Positions 1 to 11,039 of a stretch of DNA of 64,000 bases are shown piece by piece. Under the pieces are notes generated by a model. It searched no databases. It was not told the DNA's origin and worked only from the letters and a program-made list of their open reading frames with translations. The stretch comes from Osedax fenrisi (lineage: Eukaryota; Annelida; Polychaeta; Sabellida; Siboglinidae), in the NCBI GenBank assembly GCA_964019155.1, contig OZ025239.1:98409062-98473061 (forward strand), in the 5' to 3' direction. Made by a program: the position numbers and the translations under genes. Numbering within the stretch: position 1 is the first letter of the stretch; each line of letters opens with the position of its first letter.

Positions 1-28
1 TATTTATATTCTTAAATAAAATATTTAG

Positions 29-112
29 ATTTTATTAGAAAATGATTTAGTCGACATTATAAAAGGAAAATCATATCAAACAAAGAGAGAAAATATAGTA
101 AATTTTATTGAG
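29..112 (+). CDS. hAT-like transposase, penultimate exon (partial gene)
   Basis: An open stretch follows an acceptor-like ...ATATTTAG and ends at a GTATGT donor (113). It reads in phase into the next exon and encodes a basic stretch containing SYQTKRENIVNFIE. The intron (113-168) is only 56 bases and ends in a pyrimidine-rich ...TTTCAACCTAG. The start of the gene lies left of the window. Alternatively this is a decayed copy in which the apparent intron is chance; the good donor and matching phase favour splicing. Confidence 0.45.
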
Positions 113-168
113 GTATGTATATACTTTTATTATTATAATTACAATTTTAACTTTTAATTTCAACCTAG

Positions 169-759
169 AATCTTGGAACATTTGTGTTGAATTCTTATAC
201 AGAACTTAATGATACTGACAAAGAAAATATAATTACTTCTATAGGAGAAAACATATTAAATTTGATTGGAAATATTGACTCAATTCAGGCTCTTCGTAAC
301 AGTAAAAACCAAGCAAGATATGATTGTCCACCTACAACACCTGCAGATATTGCAAAATTAAGTGGGAAAGAGTTTTCTATGTTGATTTCTAACCAAAAAA
401 GAAGATTAACTACAACATTCAATGAACAAAGTATTACTCAAATTGAAGATGAATTTCAAGATTTTAAATCTATAATTAACAGAAATAATTTAATAGAAAC
501 TATTGCTGTAGAAGATTCATCAAACTACAGTTTTAAAGAAACATGGAATAAAGTAGAAATATATAATGAAAAAATTAGTAATCTGAAAGAATTTATTGGT
601 GGTCTATATACAGTATTCAGTGGTACGTCTACTGTTGAATCTGATTTTAGTGTAATTGCCTATGAAAAAAACGACTATAGATCACAATTATCAAACCTTT
701 CATTAGAGGGGATATTGCACAGCAAGCAATATAATTTACTTAAGACCTTTAATAAATAA
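169..759 (+). CDS. hAT-like transposase C-terminal region
   Basis: About 196 codons end at TAA. The C-terminus has the signature FSGTSTVESDFSVIAYEKND followed by LSLEGILHSKQ, which I recognise from the C-terminal dimerisation region of hAT-like transposases found in many invertebrate and oomycete genomes (family knowledge, not searched). Residues before it are polar and helical, and no zinc finger is visible in this fragment. The first in-frame ATG is well inside, so the segment is read as an exon continuing from 29-112. A cluster of TTTGCACGAA motifs about 200 bases downstream could be the element's subterminal end. The catalytic core would lie outside the window, so activity cannot be judged. 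Confidence 0.55.
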   Translation, partial: NLGTFVLNSYTELNDTDKENIITSIGENILNLIGNIDSIQALRNSKNQARYDCPPTTPADIAKLSGKEFSMLISNQKRRLTTTFNEQSITQIEDEFQDFKSIINRNNLIETIAVEDSSNYSFKETWNKVEIYNEKISNLKEFIGGLYTVFSGTSTVESDFSVIAYEKNDYRSQLSNLSLEGILHSKQYNLLKTFNK

Positions 760-941
760 AATAATACTATATATAATCTACAATTTTTATTTATTTACAA
801 AAAATTAATTTAATCAAATTATATTATATAAATATCATTAACATCAAGATTAATATATAAATATGTTACTGGGCTAATTAAATTAAAAATAATATATACT
901 ATAGTAGTTGTATATTATGTATATTTGCTTAAAATATGATT

Positions 942-1030
942 TGCACGCTTTTGCACGAATTTCAGTCAAATTTGCACGAAATGGACAAAAAAGCGTGCAA
1001 ATTCAGTTTGCACGAATTTGTCTATGCCTG
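942..1030 (+). repeat. TTTGCACGAA motif cluster, possible hAT right end
   Basis: Four TTTGCACG motifs occur within about 75 bases, and ATTTGCACGCTTTT is mirrored as AAAAAGCGTGCAAAT. On the reverse strand the segment begins CAGGCATAGAC, which has the CAG start common for hAT terminal repeats; the following eight bases, CTCATGAG, could be a target duplication. The partner end is outside the window, so the assignment is inferred. Confidence 0.35.
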
Positions 1031-1116
1031 CTCATGAGTCATGACGTTTGATCATATCATAAATTTAATACACAATAAGTATGCCCATGTATATTTATTT
1101 GTAAGGATTTTCATCT

Positions 1117-1121
<5 letters not shown>

Positions 1122-1157
<36 letters not shown>
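1122..1157. repeat. (TA)n microsatellite
   Basis: An uninterrupted alternating TA tract; the open frame that starts behind it (to about 1366) looks like chance. Confidence 0.9.
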
Positions 1158-1159
<2 letters not shown>

Positions 1160-1620
1160 ACATTGATTGTTCCCAATGTGCCAATACAAAATATATATTT
1201 ATATCACAATACTCTGGTCAATAGTTATACTAACCACACTAGAATGCCAAACAATAATCTATTAATTCTAATTCTATTCTACCACTTGAAGTGGTCCACT
1301 TCCAAGAGGACTTACTTCACTGCTATTACATTTAGTCAGCTTCATAGACACTATATACTATATTAAATGCTATAATGTATACTAAATACTAATATAAGTG
1401 TAAAGCGGTTGCTCATAACAATACTACTATTATATAGTAGGAAATGACTAGTGGTACACTGTTAAAAATATTTCTCCTTTAAAACCTTTAATGAATTCTG
1501 AAGCGGTGTAAAAGGTTTATGACGCGCATTACGAGTTATTTTATTCATCTATGCACTAAAGGTTTTGGGAACCTTTATTTAAAACCTTTAATAATCTCAT
1601 CAATTCGATTAAAGGTTATA

Positions 1621-1820
1621 TGTACCTTTACTGGTCTCATAAATGCGAGTAAAGGTTATGTGTACCTTTACTGGTCTCCTAAATTCTAGTAAAGGTTATG
1701 TGTACCTTTACTGGTCTCCTAAATGCGAGTAAAGGTTATGTGTACCTTTACTGGTCTCCTAAATTCTAGTAAAGGTTATGTGTACCTTTACTGATTTCAT
1801 AAATGCGAGTAAAGGTTATG
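1621..1820. repeat. 40-bp minisatellite, five units of alternating type
   Basis: TGTACCTTTACTGG recurs exactly every 40 bases (1621, 1661, 1701, 1741, 1781). Units alternate between AAATGCGAGT and AAATTCTAGT versions, giving an 80-base higher-order period. Each unit contains TAAAGGT and ACCTTTA, so it can form a small hairpin. Confidence 0.9.
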
Positions 1821-2384
1821 TGTACCCAGCAAACAACAATAGTAATTGTATGTTAATTAAGTATTATTAAGTTTATATAATTTTTTTATTATAGAAATAA
1901 TAAAATATTATACCTTTTAATTATTTTGAAATATTGATTTAATTTGCATCTATGCAAATTAATTAATAATTATTATTTTACTTTTATATTTAAGTTTATA
2001 TACTGTTTTTAATAAATAAAATATTATTTTAAAAACTAACATTATTTAAGTAATCCTATATTTTACTACATTATCATAATCTAATTCGGGTGACTCATAA
2101 ACTATAATGTTAATCATAATTACATTGATAATACAATTGGAAATCATGTTGAACTAATTGCCCAATATTGAATATATAGCAATTGCATATTTATTAAATA
2201 TTGTATTAAATATTAAAATGATTTATTATTGAATTTAAGTTTTAAATCTAACTTAAATGAAATTATATAATATGTTATAATATATAAGCTATTATTTTGA
2301 TATGATACTACTTACTATGTTAAGATACTAATATTTATTTTAATTTAATTTATTTTTATTTATTTATACTACTATTTATATATT

Positions 2385-2575
2385 TGCATAAAACCTTTAG
2401 TACCTTTTCAAATATCAGTAAAGGTTATGAAAACCTTTAATACTATATTTGCATAAAACCTTTAGTGCTTTTTAAACATCAGTAAAGGTTATGAAAACCT
2501 TTAATCCTCTATCTGCATAAAACATTTAGTGATTTTCAAACATTAGTAAAGGTTATGAAAACCTTTAGTGCTCGC
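2385..2575. repeat. About 65-bp tandem repeat, three units
   Basis: GCATAAAAC(C/A)TTTAGT recurs at 2386, 2451 and 2515, with AGTAAAGGTTATGAAAACC inside each unit. It forms the right arm of the TA-flanked element and shares the AAAGGTTAT core with the left arm. Confidence 0.85.
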
Positions 2576-3664
2576 TAAACGAATGCGAAAGGTACATGAA
2601 ACCTTAACACATAGGTCGAATTTCGTAAGGTTTTCTCAGCTAGTCACTAAAGGTTATTTTCTAACAGTGTAGATACAGGACCAGTAGATGTAGTACGGCA
2701 GTGTAGTGAGATCAACAGAAGAAACATATGCTGAGATAACTATATAAGATATGGCGCGGTGATTATTCCCCTGTTCTAACCAGACATATTTACAATAACA
2801 ACTATGTGATTATTAATTATTAACGAAACATTAATGTGGTGTAGTACACCTGTCCCACTCTGCCACCATATAGGTATTGCACACACCATAGATAGTAATT
2901 ATAAAACTATTACATGTATATAGGTATAGGTTTAGGTGTATATATAATAAACTAAGACAATGAATAAAGATTTATAGATAATATAATATATTATGTGTAT
3001 GTTCACAATAATTACGTATGTCCTTTGTTCTGCATCAAAAATGAAGATAGGCATAATGAACTTTTAGTAAATATATAAAATTTTTATTTATTTATCAATT
3101 TAATTACATAAATAATTATTTTGTTCAATAGTTTTAGAATATTTAAGTTATGCAAACAAAATAATAGATATTGAATGTAGGTTGCAGTGTGCTGAAACAT
3201 ATAATTGCACTGTATATAGTTATAGATATATAATTATTGAATAATTATTATTCATATGAGAAAGTACTGGTACTGTCATATTACTTATATTATGATATGA
3301 GCTAGCTCTAGGTAGCATGATTAAATACACCATCTCACTTAAGCATTCAATAATATAATTAAAAGTTTAAAATTGCGAAACAAACTCAGATTGCCAGAGA
3401 GACATTATAATATCTAATAAATATATAATTATAATTATTAAATTAGGTCTTAATTATAATTAATCATATTTTGTAGGTTGAAATATTTTTAAGTATTGGA
3501 GGTGCCGGTACGAGGACAATGGCGCTAAACATCTTTAAATAGATGGAGAAGGCTATCACTTAGAAAAATATGTCATTTTCCAATAAATCAAAAAAGGGTT
3601 TAATGACCAAAGAATATTTCTGCAACACTAAAGTTTATAACTGTATGTTTGGTTGGTATATGAA

Positions 3665-3667
<3 letters not shown>

Positions 3668-3728
<61 letters not shown>
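3668..3728. repeat. (TA)n microsatellite
   Basis: About 30 TA units in a row, translated as an Ile-Tyr run in the spurious open frame at 3570-3776. Confidence 0.9.
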
Positions 3729-3731
<3 letters not shown>

Positions 3732-3841
3732 AACAATGGTATAATTTGTAAATCTATAATTCATAAGTTTAATTAATAGTATATATATATATATATATTA
3801 GAAATTATATACACATGTATATGCATAACCACACACACACA

Positions 3842-3846
<5 letters not shown>

Positions 3847-3899
<53 letters not shown>
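3847..3899. repeat. (TA)n microsatellite
   Basis: A second long TA tract just downstream, after a short (AC)n run. Confidence 0.9.
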
Positions 3900-3904
<5 letters not shown>

Positions 3905-4554
3905 ATTCAACTTGATTAAATTTTGTATTATTTAAAAAAATAATTTTTATATTTGATAGATGCAATTGAGATTCAATGTTCCCATATTAGCGAAAGTGAA
4001 ATAAAGATCGATATTTCACTATCATTCAAAGCTGCTCAATACCTGGTTTAGTTATAATTTACTATTATTATTATTATTATTATAAAACCCTTTATAGAAA
4101 AGATACATTGTATACTTTCTATACCAAAGCTTCCTATAAATTATAGAATTTGTTATATCCAAATATATCCGTGAACTTTCACTCGGAAAAACCCAAAATA
4201 AAATAGATATTCAAAATGACATAAAACAGGAGATAAAACTAATAGTACGAAAGAAAATAAAAGTATTAACATTATTGATTTACATATGCCATTGCTTAGC
4301 TCGTATATGCTAATGATATGCCAACAAGGCCGCGACAGATCTCAGCTTTTAGGTATATATTATAATACATCAATATATTTGCAGCCCAAACAAAGTCTAA
4401 ATAAAGAAAATATTGTTGTGTAGGTCGTGTAAATGTAAACAATTTTTTTTTTTATTTTAATAAACTATATTAACCAATCAATCAATATTTATTTTTTGTA
4501 GGAACATATTAATAAACAATAGAAAAATATATTAATAAAATATCAGGAAAATAC

Positions 4555-4672
4555 GTAAGTCAACGACTATATTACTAACGACAAAAAGGTACTGGTAATC
4601 AATACTTTAACTTAAACAATAGATAATGCATTACCTATTGCAAACAAAAATTATATATATATATATATATAT
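4555..4672. repeat. Direct repeat flanking gag copy 1, left copy
   Basis: Starting AAGTCAACGACTATATTACT and ending in TTGCAAACAAAAATTATATAT, this segment matches 5198-5322 with small differences. The pair brackets the first gag fragment, and the start also resembles the leader in front of both gag copies. Confidence 0.7.
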
Positions 4673-4680
4673 ATGTGTGT

Positions 4681-5197
4681 ATATAAGTATATTAGGTTAT
4701 TATGAGTAGGGTTTGGAGAAGATAAACATAAGTTAATGACTATATTACCAACGACAGAAACTGCTGAACTATACGAGTTCAAGCAATACGCTGACCTTCG
4801 AAGGACCGCTCGAAGGTGCCAAGGACGCTTCAAAACTCGCCCACAAACTCCTCTGGTTAGGACACGACGGGTGTCAGATATACAACGCTTGGGAAGAAGA
4901 TGCCAGCAAGAAGACCCTCGTCTCCTTCTGGCTCTCGAGAATCAATCTATCTCGATTGAGACAACAACCCGACGAGTCTATAGATACATTCAAGTCGTAG
5001 CTACGACTACAAGATCAACGCTGCGAATTCCGCGACACAGCGGAATTCCAGCAAAGCCTCACGGAACAACTCGTGATAGGAGTTCGCGACTCCATCGGCC
5101 AGGATTGGATGCTATCCCAGGACAAATTGATGTCCCTGGAATCTGCCATACATCATGTTAGAATACATGAGGCCAAGCTCGCAGATATTGCCTCACA
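4681..5197 (+). pseudogene. Ty3/gypsy-type gag fragment, copy 1 (broken)
   Basis: The coding frame is the one containing LTFEGPLEGAKDASKLAHKL, LLWLGHDGCQIYNAWEEDA and SRINLSRLRQQPDESIDTFK, a pattern I recognise from retrotransposon Gag. It is not the longest open frame (4736-5161), which is a frame shadow. No start codon is visible in the Gag frame, and an in-frame TAG follows DTFKS. A 42-base piece present in copy 2 is missing here between two CTTCTGG repeats. After EAKLADIAS the similarity stops at CCTCACAT, where the sequence jumps into a leader-like repeat. No protease, reverse transcriptase or integrase is seen. It is not expected to be functional. Confidence 0.7.
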
Positions 5198-5322
5198 TAA
5201 GTTAATGACTATATCACCAACGACAAAAGGGGACTGGTGATAATCACTACTTTAACTTACACAGATACAATAGATAACAATGCATTAACTATTGCAAACA
5301 AAAATTATATATATATATATAT
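5198..5322. repeat. Direct repeat flanking gag copy 1, right copy
   Basis: Starts AAGTTAATGACTATATCACC and runs parallel to 4555-4672, ending in the same ATTGCAAACAAAAATTATAT before a (TA)n tract. It joins directly to the truncated gag end. Confidence 0.7.
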
Positions 5323-5477
5323 GTGTTATAGAGTGGCTATTGTAAAGGTAGTAGACTCTCACACACACTTATCTTGATACATATACTTATACATATATAT
5401 CCCACCGCTGTCACCATTTGTAGTCGCGTGGACCAGTACATTTCTGACGCTCAACTAGATATCTACAAGACAGGAAT

Positions 5478-5603
5478 ATGATTACCATTCAAGCTATCCA
5501 GAAACTTACACAAAGCATAATTAATAAATATAAACAAACTAGAGAAAACGAAGATGAAAAATGTATAGATGAAGAATCACACTTAGTTGATTTTAACATT
5601 TAA
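5478..5603 (+). CDS. Short ORF, unrecognised
   Basis: A 41-codon frame from ATG to TAA, rich in Lys, Glu and Asp (it contains KYKQTRENEDEK). I do not recognise it. It lies between the gag fragment and the decayed ORF at 5865 and could be part of the same dead element, or chance. Confidence 0.15.
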   Translation: MITIQAIQKLTQSIINKYKQTRENEDEKCIDEESHLVDFNI

Positions 5604-5630
5604 GGAAAAGGAGATATATTTTCAGTCACT

Positions 5631-5774
5631 ATGAGGATGAATATGGATCCCATTATCGAAGGAGACCTTGATGATGTTACTGCTAGTGAATCTTTATTTT
5701 CATTACTCTCATCATTAATTTATGATAAAACTGATGCTTGTGAGGATGCTGAATTTACTTATGCTAATGTATAA
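5631..5774 (+). CDS. Short acidic ORF, unrecognised
   Basis: A 47-codon frame with MDPIIEGDLDDVTASESLFS near its start, more protein-like than the surrounding DNA. The bases just before it (ATATTTTCAG) look like a splice acceptor and GTATAATA near its end could be a donor, so it may be an exon. No family was recognised. Confidence 0.2.
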   Translation: MRMNMDPIIEGDLDDVTASESLFSLLSSLIYDKTDACEDAEFTYANV

Positions 5775-5864
5775 TAAAAAGTAAACAAAAAGAAAAAGAA
5801 CGGAAATATGTAAATTATTTAAAGTCAATCAGAGCAGAACAACCCAATATCACCCTCAAAAAAA

Positions 5865-6362
5865 TTGCCAACATTATTCATACACTCCCTATATGGCAGC
5901 ATTCAAGCTAAGCACCGAGTCACCCTATTCCGCCGAGATGAACCCCTCTCTTCACACATGGATTCATGCAGTAGGAGCCGGTTTGGGGGTAAAAAGGAGT
6001 TACAATGCAGGAGACCAGGGTGCCCCTCATCAGTTCAACCTGATATACAGAGGACTGCACACTTCGTAGGAGGACTGAGCCCTGATGGACTGTATGGAGC
6101 GGCTAAGGGATAAATATTCGACTCGTTCTTGGAAGAACACAATCACCTCAAGGAACTGAAACCCGTCTCCCACGGAGAGCATGACCTAGTAGGAGACGAC
6201 ATACTCTCACAATACCTCTTTGGGAAAATTCAAGCCTTCTGTAAGAAGCACCCCATCCTCAACATACTATAGCCCCTCCATCAACAGTGTCCAATAGATG
6301 AGGATATACATCAAGGAGAACATCGCTGGATGGATCAAATCCAGCCAAATGGAGACTACGGG
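5865..6362 (+). pseudogene. Decayed ORF of unknown origin
   Basis: An island of balanced base composition inside AT-rich DNA. One frame (from 5865) runs as protein-like sequence through in-frame stops near 6110 and 6270, with segments such as FVGGLSPDGLYGAAKG, SFLEEHNHLKELKPVSHGEH and GDDILSQYLFGKIQAF. A second frame from about 5892 is also open (SPYSAEMNPSLHTWIHAVGA) and stops near 6068, so a frameshift in an originally continuous protein is plausible. I do not recognise the family. Its position in a transposon cluster suggests a transposable-element or virus-derived relic. Confidence 0.4.
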
Positions 6363-6369
6363 GGTGTCA

Positions 6370-9214
6370 TATCAGATATTTATAACACTATATACATTCA
6401 ACACAATGTGTGTATGCAGGGTACACCCTTGCATACACATACACAGCAATACCATGATAACAGTATGAGTGTCAATACATTATTAATTACACTGCAGCAC
6501 TAGGCACTCTAGATACAGCATGGCATTATGGCATGGTGAGTGATACACATCCTGAGTGTAGTATTTGAAATACTGTATTTCATTTGAAACATTATTTCTA
6601 AATGAAATATAATAAATAAAAATAAAAAATTACTAAACAAAATATGTAGTTGCAAATATAATCATGTAAACATTTATTTGATTATACATGTATGCTTTGC
6701 ATGTAACAATATGTAACACTACTACTATGATCTTAAATAATATATATAATTTATAAATTAATTTATAATTAGTAATTACTAGGTATTAAATATTAATTAC
6801 TAAGTACACATATATATTTACTAATATATTATTATATATAATATGCAATTTCAATTATTAAAGTACATATTAGAGTTACAAATATGAATAGATATTTATA
6901 TAACATAATTAGATTTAACAAAATATTTATGTAATTTAATAAATACTAAATATTACATAATCAATATATAAACTAGGTAAGGTAAACACTTCATTTAATT
7001 TTAAATACTTCTATTAGTATGATGCTATCACACACATAATAAAATACATGCACTACTATTACATAATATTGGTCATGAATATGTATTACATAATAGATAC
7101 ACATGCTATCTATCTCTACTAACTTGAGAGTGGTGATCACAATCAGTGAAGTGTTACATAATCCTATAGGCTATTGGGGGTTTTAACATGTAGATATATC
7201 AATATATATGTGTATAGGCACACTAGTACGATGTAATTTGAAGGACATGTTAATGGAAGGACACAGGCACACACGTGCTATCCCAAAAGTACCGAGAATG
7301 ACGATGTATCACGTTGACATGACTACCGCATTCATGCCGCGTGCAATCACATTATCGGATAGGGAGTGATTATAGGAAGTTATCAGGCGTGTGTAGCAGG
7401 CAGTATACAATGTGTACACAACCACGTCATGACTATGTATTCATGAAAAGATGACAGGCGACATCACTCTTATATATATATATATCATAGGGGTATTATA
7501 CAACCTGTCAGTAAATATATATATATATATATATGTCTGTATATATGTCCATACATGAACGCTTATAAACTAATTATGTTCTAATATTACTAAATAATTA
7601 AATTAATTAATTCAACATATAGAATAAATCTACACTTTAATAGCTAAATCTACACTGTAATATATTGCAAATATATTACAGTGTTATACATTGAGAGCAC
7701 TCAATTAATTAGTAATGTATCAATTATAATTTGAAATAATATTAATATATATTTAAATAATATATAATATAATATAATAACTATTCTATAATTAATTTCT
7801 ATAAATTTCTCAAATTCTATGACAACAACTATTAGAATAAAGATTAATATATATAGTACAACCTTTAATTAGCCTAATTCAATATACATTATATCAAATT
7901 ACACTAAAGGGCTTTATCCTGTCATATTTTCTACATATTTGTCTCAAAATAAATAGTGACTGTATATATTGAAGGGGTGACCACACATGTATACTAAGAT
8001 AGGTCAATCATCTTCATATCATGACATTATTACTTATTTTCATATATATAAACTCTGAATAAGAATATTTTTTTTAAATAAGGTCTTTATTTAATTATAG
8101 TGTGTGCTGATTTAAAGTTTGGATTTTTTTAAATAAAAAAACACCACTTTTCACTATATATTTAATAGCAACGTAATTTGTAATCATAAATAAAACTATA
8201 TAACTATATTTATAATGAATTTACGTAACAAAACACAATTTAAAGAGATTAAATTTGATATTAAATATTAAACCAAAGTTGATGGGATCTAATCAATTAC
8301 CTACTCATTTTGACGTTTTACGCCAGTACGTATATCTAAATGACATATCTAGATATAAAAAATTAAAACTGAAATTTTAGAGCGGCTAATAACCATTTTG
8401 AATTTGGATTCTATACCCATTATATCTAATACATTTATAAATAATAAGATAAATATATATATAAAAAGGAATAAAGTATAGTATTTATAATATTAAGATA
8501 TTGTAAAAAACACACTAGAGAACGTTTAACGTTATTTTTGTGTCTAAATAAACATTCATTCATTCATATATTTACCATGTTAATTTTGAAATCACATTTG
8601 CAAATTTTAATAATTTAATAGATATATAAACACTTGTTAAATATGGAAATGAATGAAGATATAGTTAATTGCGGTAATATTACTTCTTTAGGAAATAGAA
8701 AACAGTATAAAAATATATATATATAAAATATATATATTAAAATAATAATTAATAATTAAATTATATTTAATTTGTAGGTCATTTATAAATAAAAATTATT
8801 CAATTATCCATTATATTTAATTATTTATAATTAGTTTAGATTATCGTGAGGAGTTGGCATAACACCCTACGGTGATAGAACATATAACACTATTGAGGTG
8901 TGTGAAACTAAGGTGTTAGTTAACACCTATTAGGGAGGTTTATAGTTTGCACTCGCTTAACATTAAAATATTAATTAGTTAATGTTAATAGTCTAATTCA
9001 TCACATGAACGAATTTGAACTACATTGCAATTGTAATTATCATAAATATGCATTTGATGTTGATGATGATTAAAATTTGAAATATATTAAATAATAATTA
9101 AAACAATAATTTATATATTTAGTATGTATATTAAAATATTTATAAATAAAGATATTATAATATATATATATATACCATTTTATATAAATATGTAGTGATA
9201 CATTGTTCTCTTGG

Positions 9215-9275
<61 letters not shown>

Positions 9276-9368
9276 ATGAGTGATGTAATCAGTGTGGAAA
9301 CTATTGTTATCAATGTTATCATCTAAAATAGCATTCCTCAATCATACCACCCATGTATTATATATATA

Positions 9369-9413
<45 letters not shown>

Positions 9414-9600
9414 CTATAGTGAACTATACCAAACTATTTATTAATCGAATAATACTATTTCTTTGAATTTATTTATTATTGTACTGAAATCTATTGTCTA
9501 TGGTTAATGGTTATCACTAATATATATATATATATATATGTAGCAATGTGAATTAGCTGTTTAATAAAGTACTTTTAATACACAACTATTATAGGATAGC
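6370..9600. other. AT-rich stretch without recognisable gene
   Basis: A slightly CpG-richer patch at about 7240-7470 shows no usable frame on either strand. The sequence AATAAACATTCATTCATTC near 8550 resembles the tail of a non-LTR retrotransposon. Several (TA)n tracts lie at 9175-9420. Confidence 0.5.
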
Positions 9601-9711
9601 AATGCACGTCATGCGTAACGTTACGAATGCTAACATCTCGCTACAGTGAACACGATTGGTGACTGTTTAATTTAAATATATACTGCTATTTCATTTACCT
9701 TTGCGATTGCC

Positions 9712-9856
9712 ATAGCATATACGCTAGCATTAAGAACCCGGACATATACGGTATGTACCACACACGTATGTTATATGCTATTGTTATGTTTATATATTTA
9801 TGTAATAGGTTTATCGAATAAAGATTACGAATTAAATCACTCTTCTTCATACACGG
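9712..9856. repeat. LTR-like segment A, copy 1
   Basis: It runs from ATAGCATATACGCTAGCATT to CTTCTTCATACACGG and matches 10705-10849 almost base for base over 145 bases. It contains GAATAAAG, a polyadenylation-like signal. The minus-strand open frames here are accidental, because both copies carry the same frame. Confidence 0.75.
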
Positions 9857-9894
9857 AGTGACACATCTATGTGTCTGTGACAATAGTTCCCGTC

Positions 9895-9988
9895 ATAAGG
9901 CAATCTGCGACTACTTTGGTAAGGAACCACTCAATGTGTGATCTCATGTGTCGTTACACCAGGAAAGTGCTCTACCAGATCAAGAGTT
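9895..9988. repeat. LTR-like segment B, copy 1
   Basis: Starting ATAAGGCAATCTGCGACTAC, it matches 10598-10687 with point differences. Here it follows segment A after a spacer of about 38 bases; in the second locus it precedes A. Confidence 0.7.
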
Positions 9989-10597
9989 ATACTATTATAA
10001 TACTATTATAATTGACAGTAATTATGAAAACAATGAAATAAATGAAAAACAGGCTCAGAATGAAAACATAATTGCAAAAAACATAGAAAAAATTATAATT
10101 CAATAAATAACCACTAAGTACAAAGAATAAAATTATAACATTTGTATTATCATAATAATTATATATAAAATTTATTATAAATATTTAAAAATATTAAGAC
10201 ACAGTGGTGCACGTATAGGGGGAAAGGTCCACATATTGATACCCTATATTAAGGTGGAGTAATATTCAAATAACCTACTGTTACAATACTTTCTATTTAA
10301 TCTAATATTTTATTTAATATTGGTACAACTTAAATATTGATGTACAATTTTTAAATTGTTAACAAAATATATTTAAACTTGTAATATTTTTATATTAAAT
10401 TTCATTATTTTTATTATCTTTGTTAGTATATTTATTTTAATATTTTTAATTCAAAATATTAACAAATTTAGTCTTTTATAATTACTAAAATGAATAACTG
10501 TTTTTAGGATATTTTTTCAACTTTTTTTCCAGGTAAATAACTGTCTATACGAAAATTACATACATAATAATATATATACACACACACACACACGCCA

Positions 10598-10687
10598 ATA
10601 AGGCAATCTGCGACTACTTTGGTGAGGAGCCCATCACTGTGTAATCTCATGTGCCGTTACACCAGGATAGTGATGTACCAGGTCAAG
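10598..10687. repeat. LTR-like segment B, copy 2
   Basis: Second copy of the segment with CAATCTGCGACTACTTTGG and GTTACACCAGGA. It lies just upstream of A copy 2, the reverse of the order at 9.7-10.0 kb, so the element's true order may be B-A. Confidence 0.7.
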
Positions 10688-10704
10688 TAATTTTGTAATG
10701 CTAT

Positions 10705-10849
10705 ATAGCATATACGCTAGCATTAAGAACCCGGACATATACGGTATGTACCACACACGTATGTTATATGTTATTGTTATGTTTATATATATATGTAATA
10801 GGTTTATCGAATAAAGATTACGAATTAAAACACTCTTCTTCATACACGG
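10705..10849. repeat. LTR-like segment A, copy 2
   Basis: Second copy of segment A with the conserved CATTAAGAACCCGGACATAT core. It is followed by the short palindrome CACGGCTTACGCCGTG and a (TA)n tract. Confidence 0.75.
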
Positions 10850-11039
10850 CTTACGCCGTGCTATATATATATATATATGTTCTAAAGTAAAGTCTGCAGA
10901 TATATCGATTAATGTATCTGCATGCATAAATTGTTTAGACTTCAGGCTCGGTTGATTGCATAGTCATGTGTAGATTTCTATGTTGTAATTAAATGTTTTA
11001 TTATTTATATAAATTGTTATTCAGTGTATTTTATATTTG

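Larger units (their letters stand above)
1457..2669. mobile_element. TA-flanked inverted-repeat element with subrepeat arms
   Basis: The left end CACTGTTAAAAA and right end TTTCTAACAGTG are inverted matches, each flanked by TA, as expected for a Tc1/mariner-type target duplication. Both arms are built from AAAGGTTAT / AACCTTTA units. The left arm has a 40-base tandem repeat and the right arm a repeat of about 65 bases; the middle is AT-rich and non-coding. It looks like a non-autonomous foldback or MITE-like element. No transposase is seen. Confidence 0.65.
2670..4550. other. AT-rich stretch without recognisable gene
   Basis: No coding-like island was found. It contains two long (TA)n tracts (about 3668-3728 and 3847-3899). 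Open frames here are driven by the microsatellites. Confidence 0.6.

Noticed and set aside
4736..5161. 141-codon open frame starting MTILPTTETAELYEF
   Set aside because: The Gag-like protein lies in another frame of the same DNA; this frame is Arg/Thr/Pro-rich and matches no family. The same shadow occurs at 11294-11761.
8911..8928. AGGTGTTAGTTAACACCT palindrome
   Set aside because: A single short near-palindrome without further context; not convincing as an element or site.
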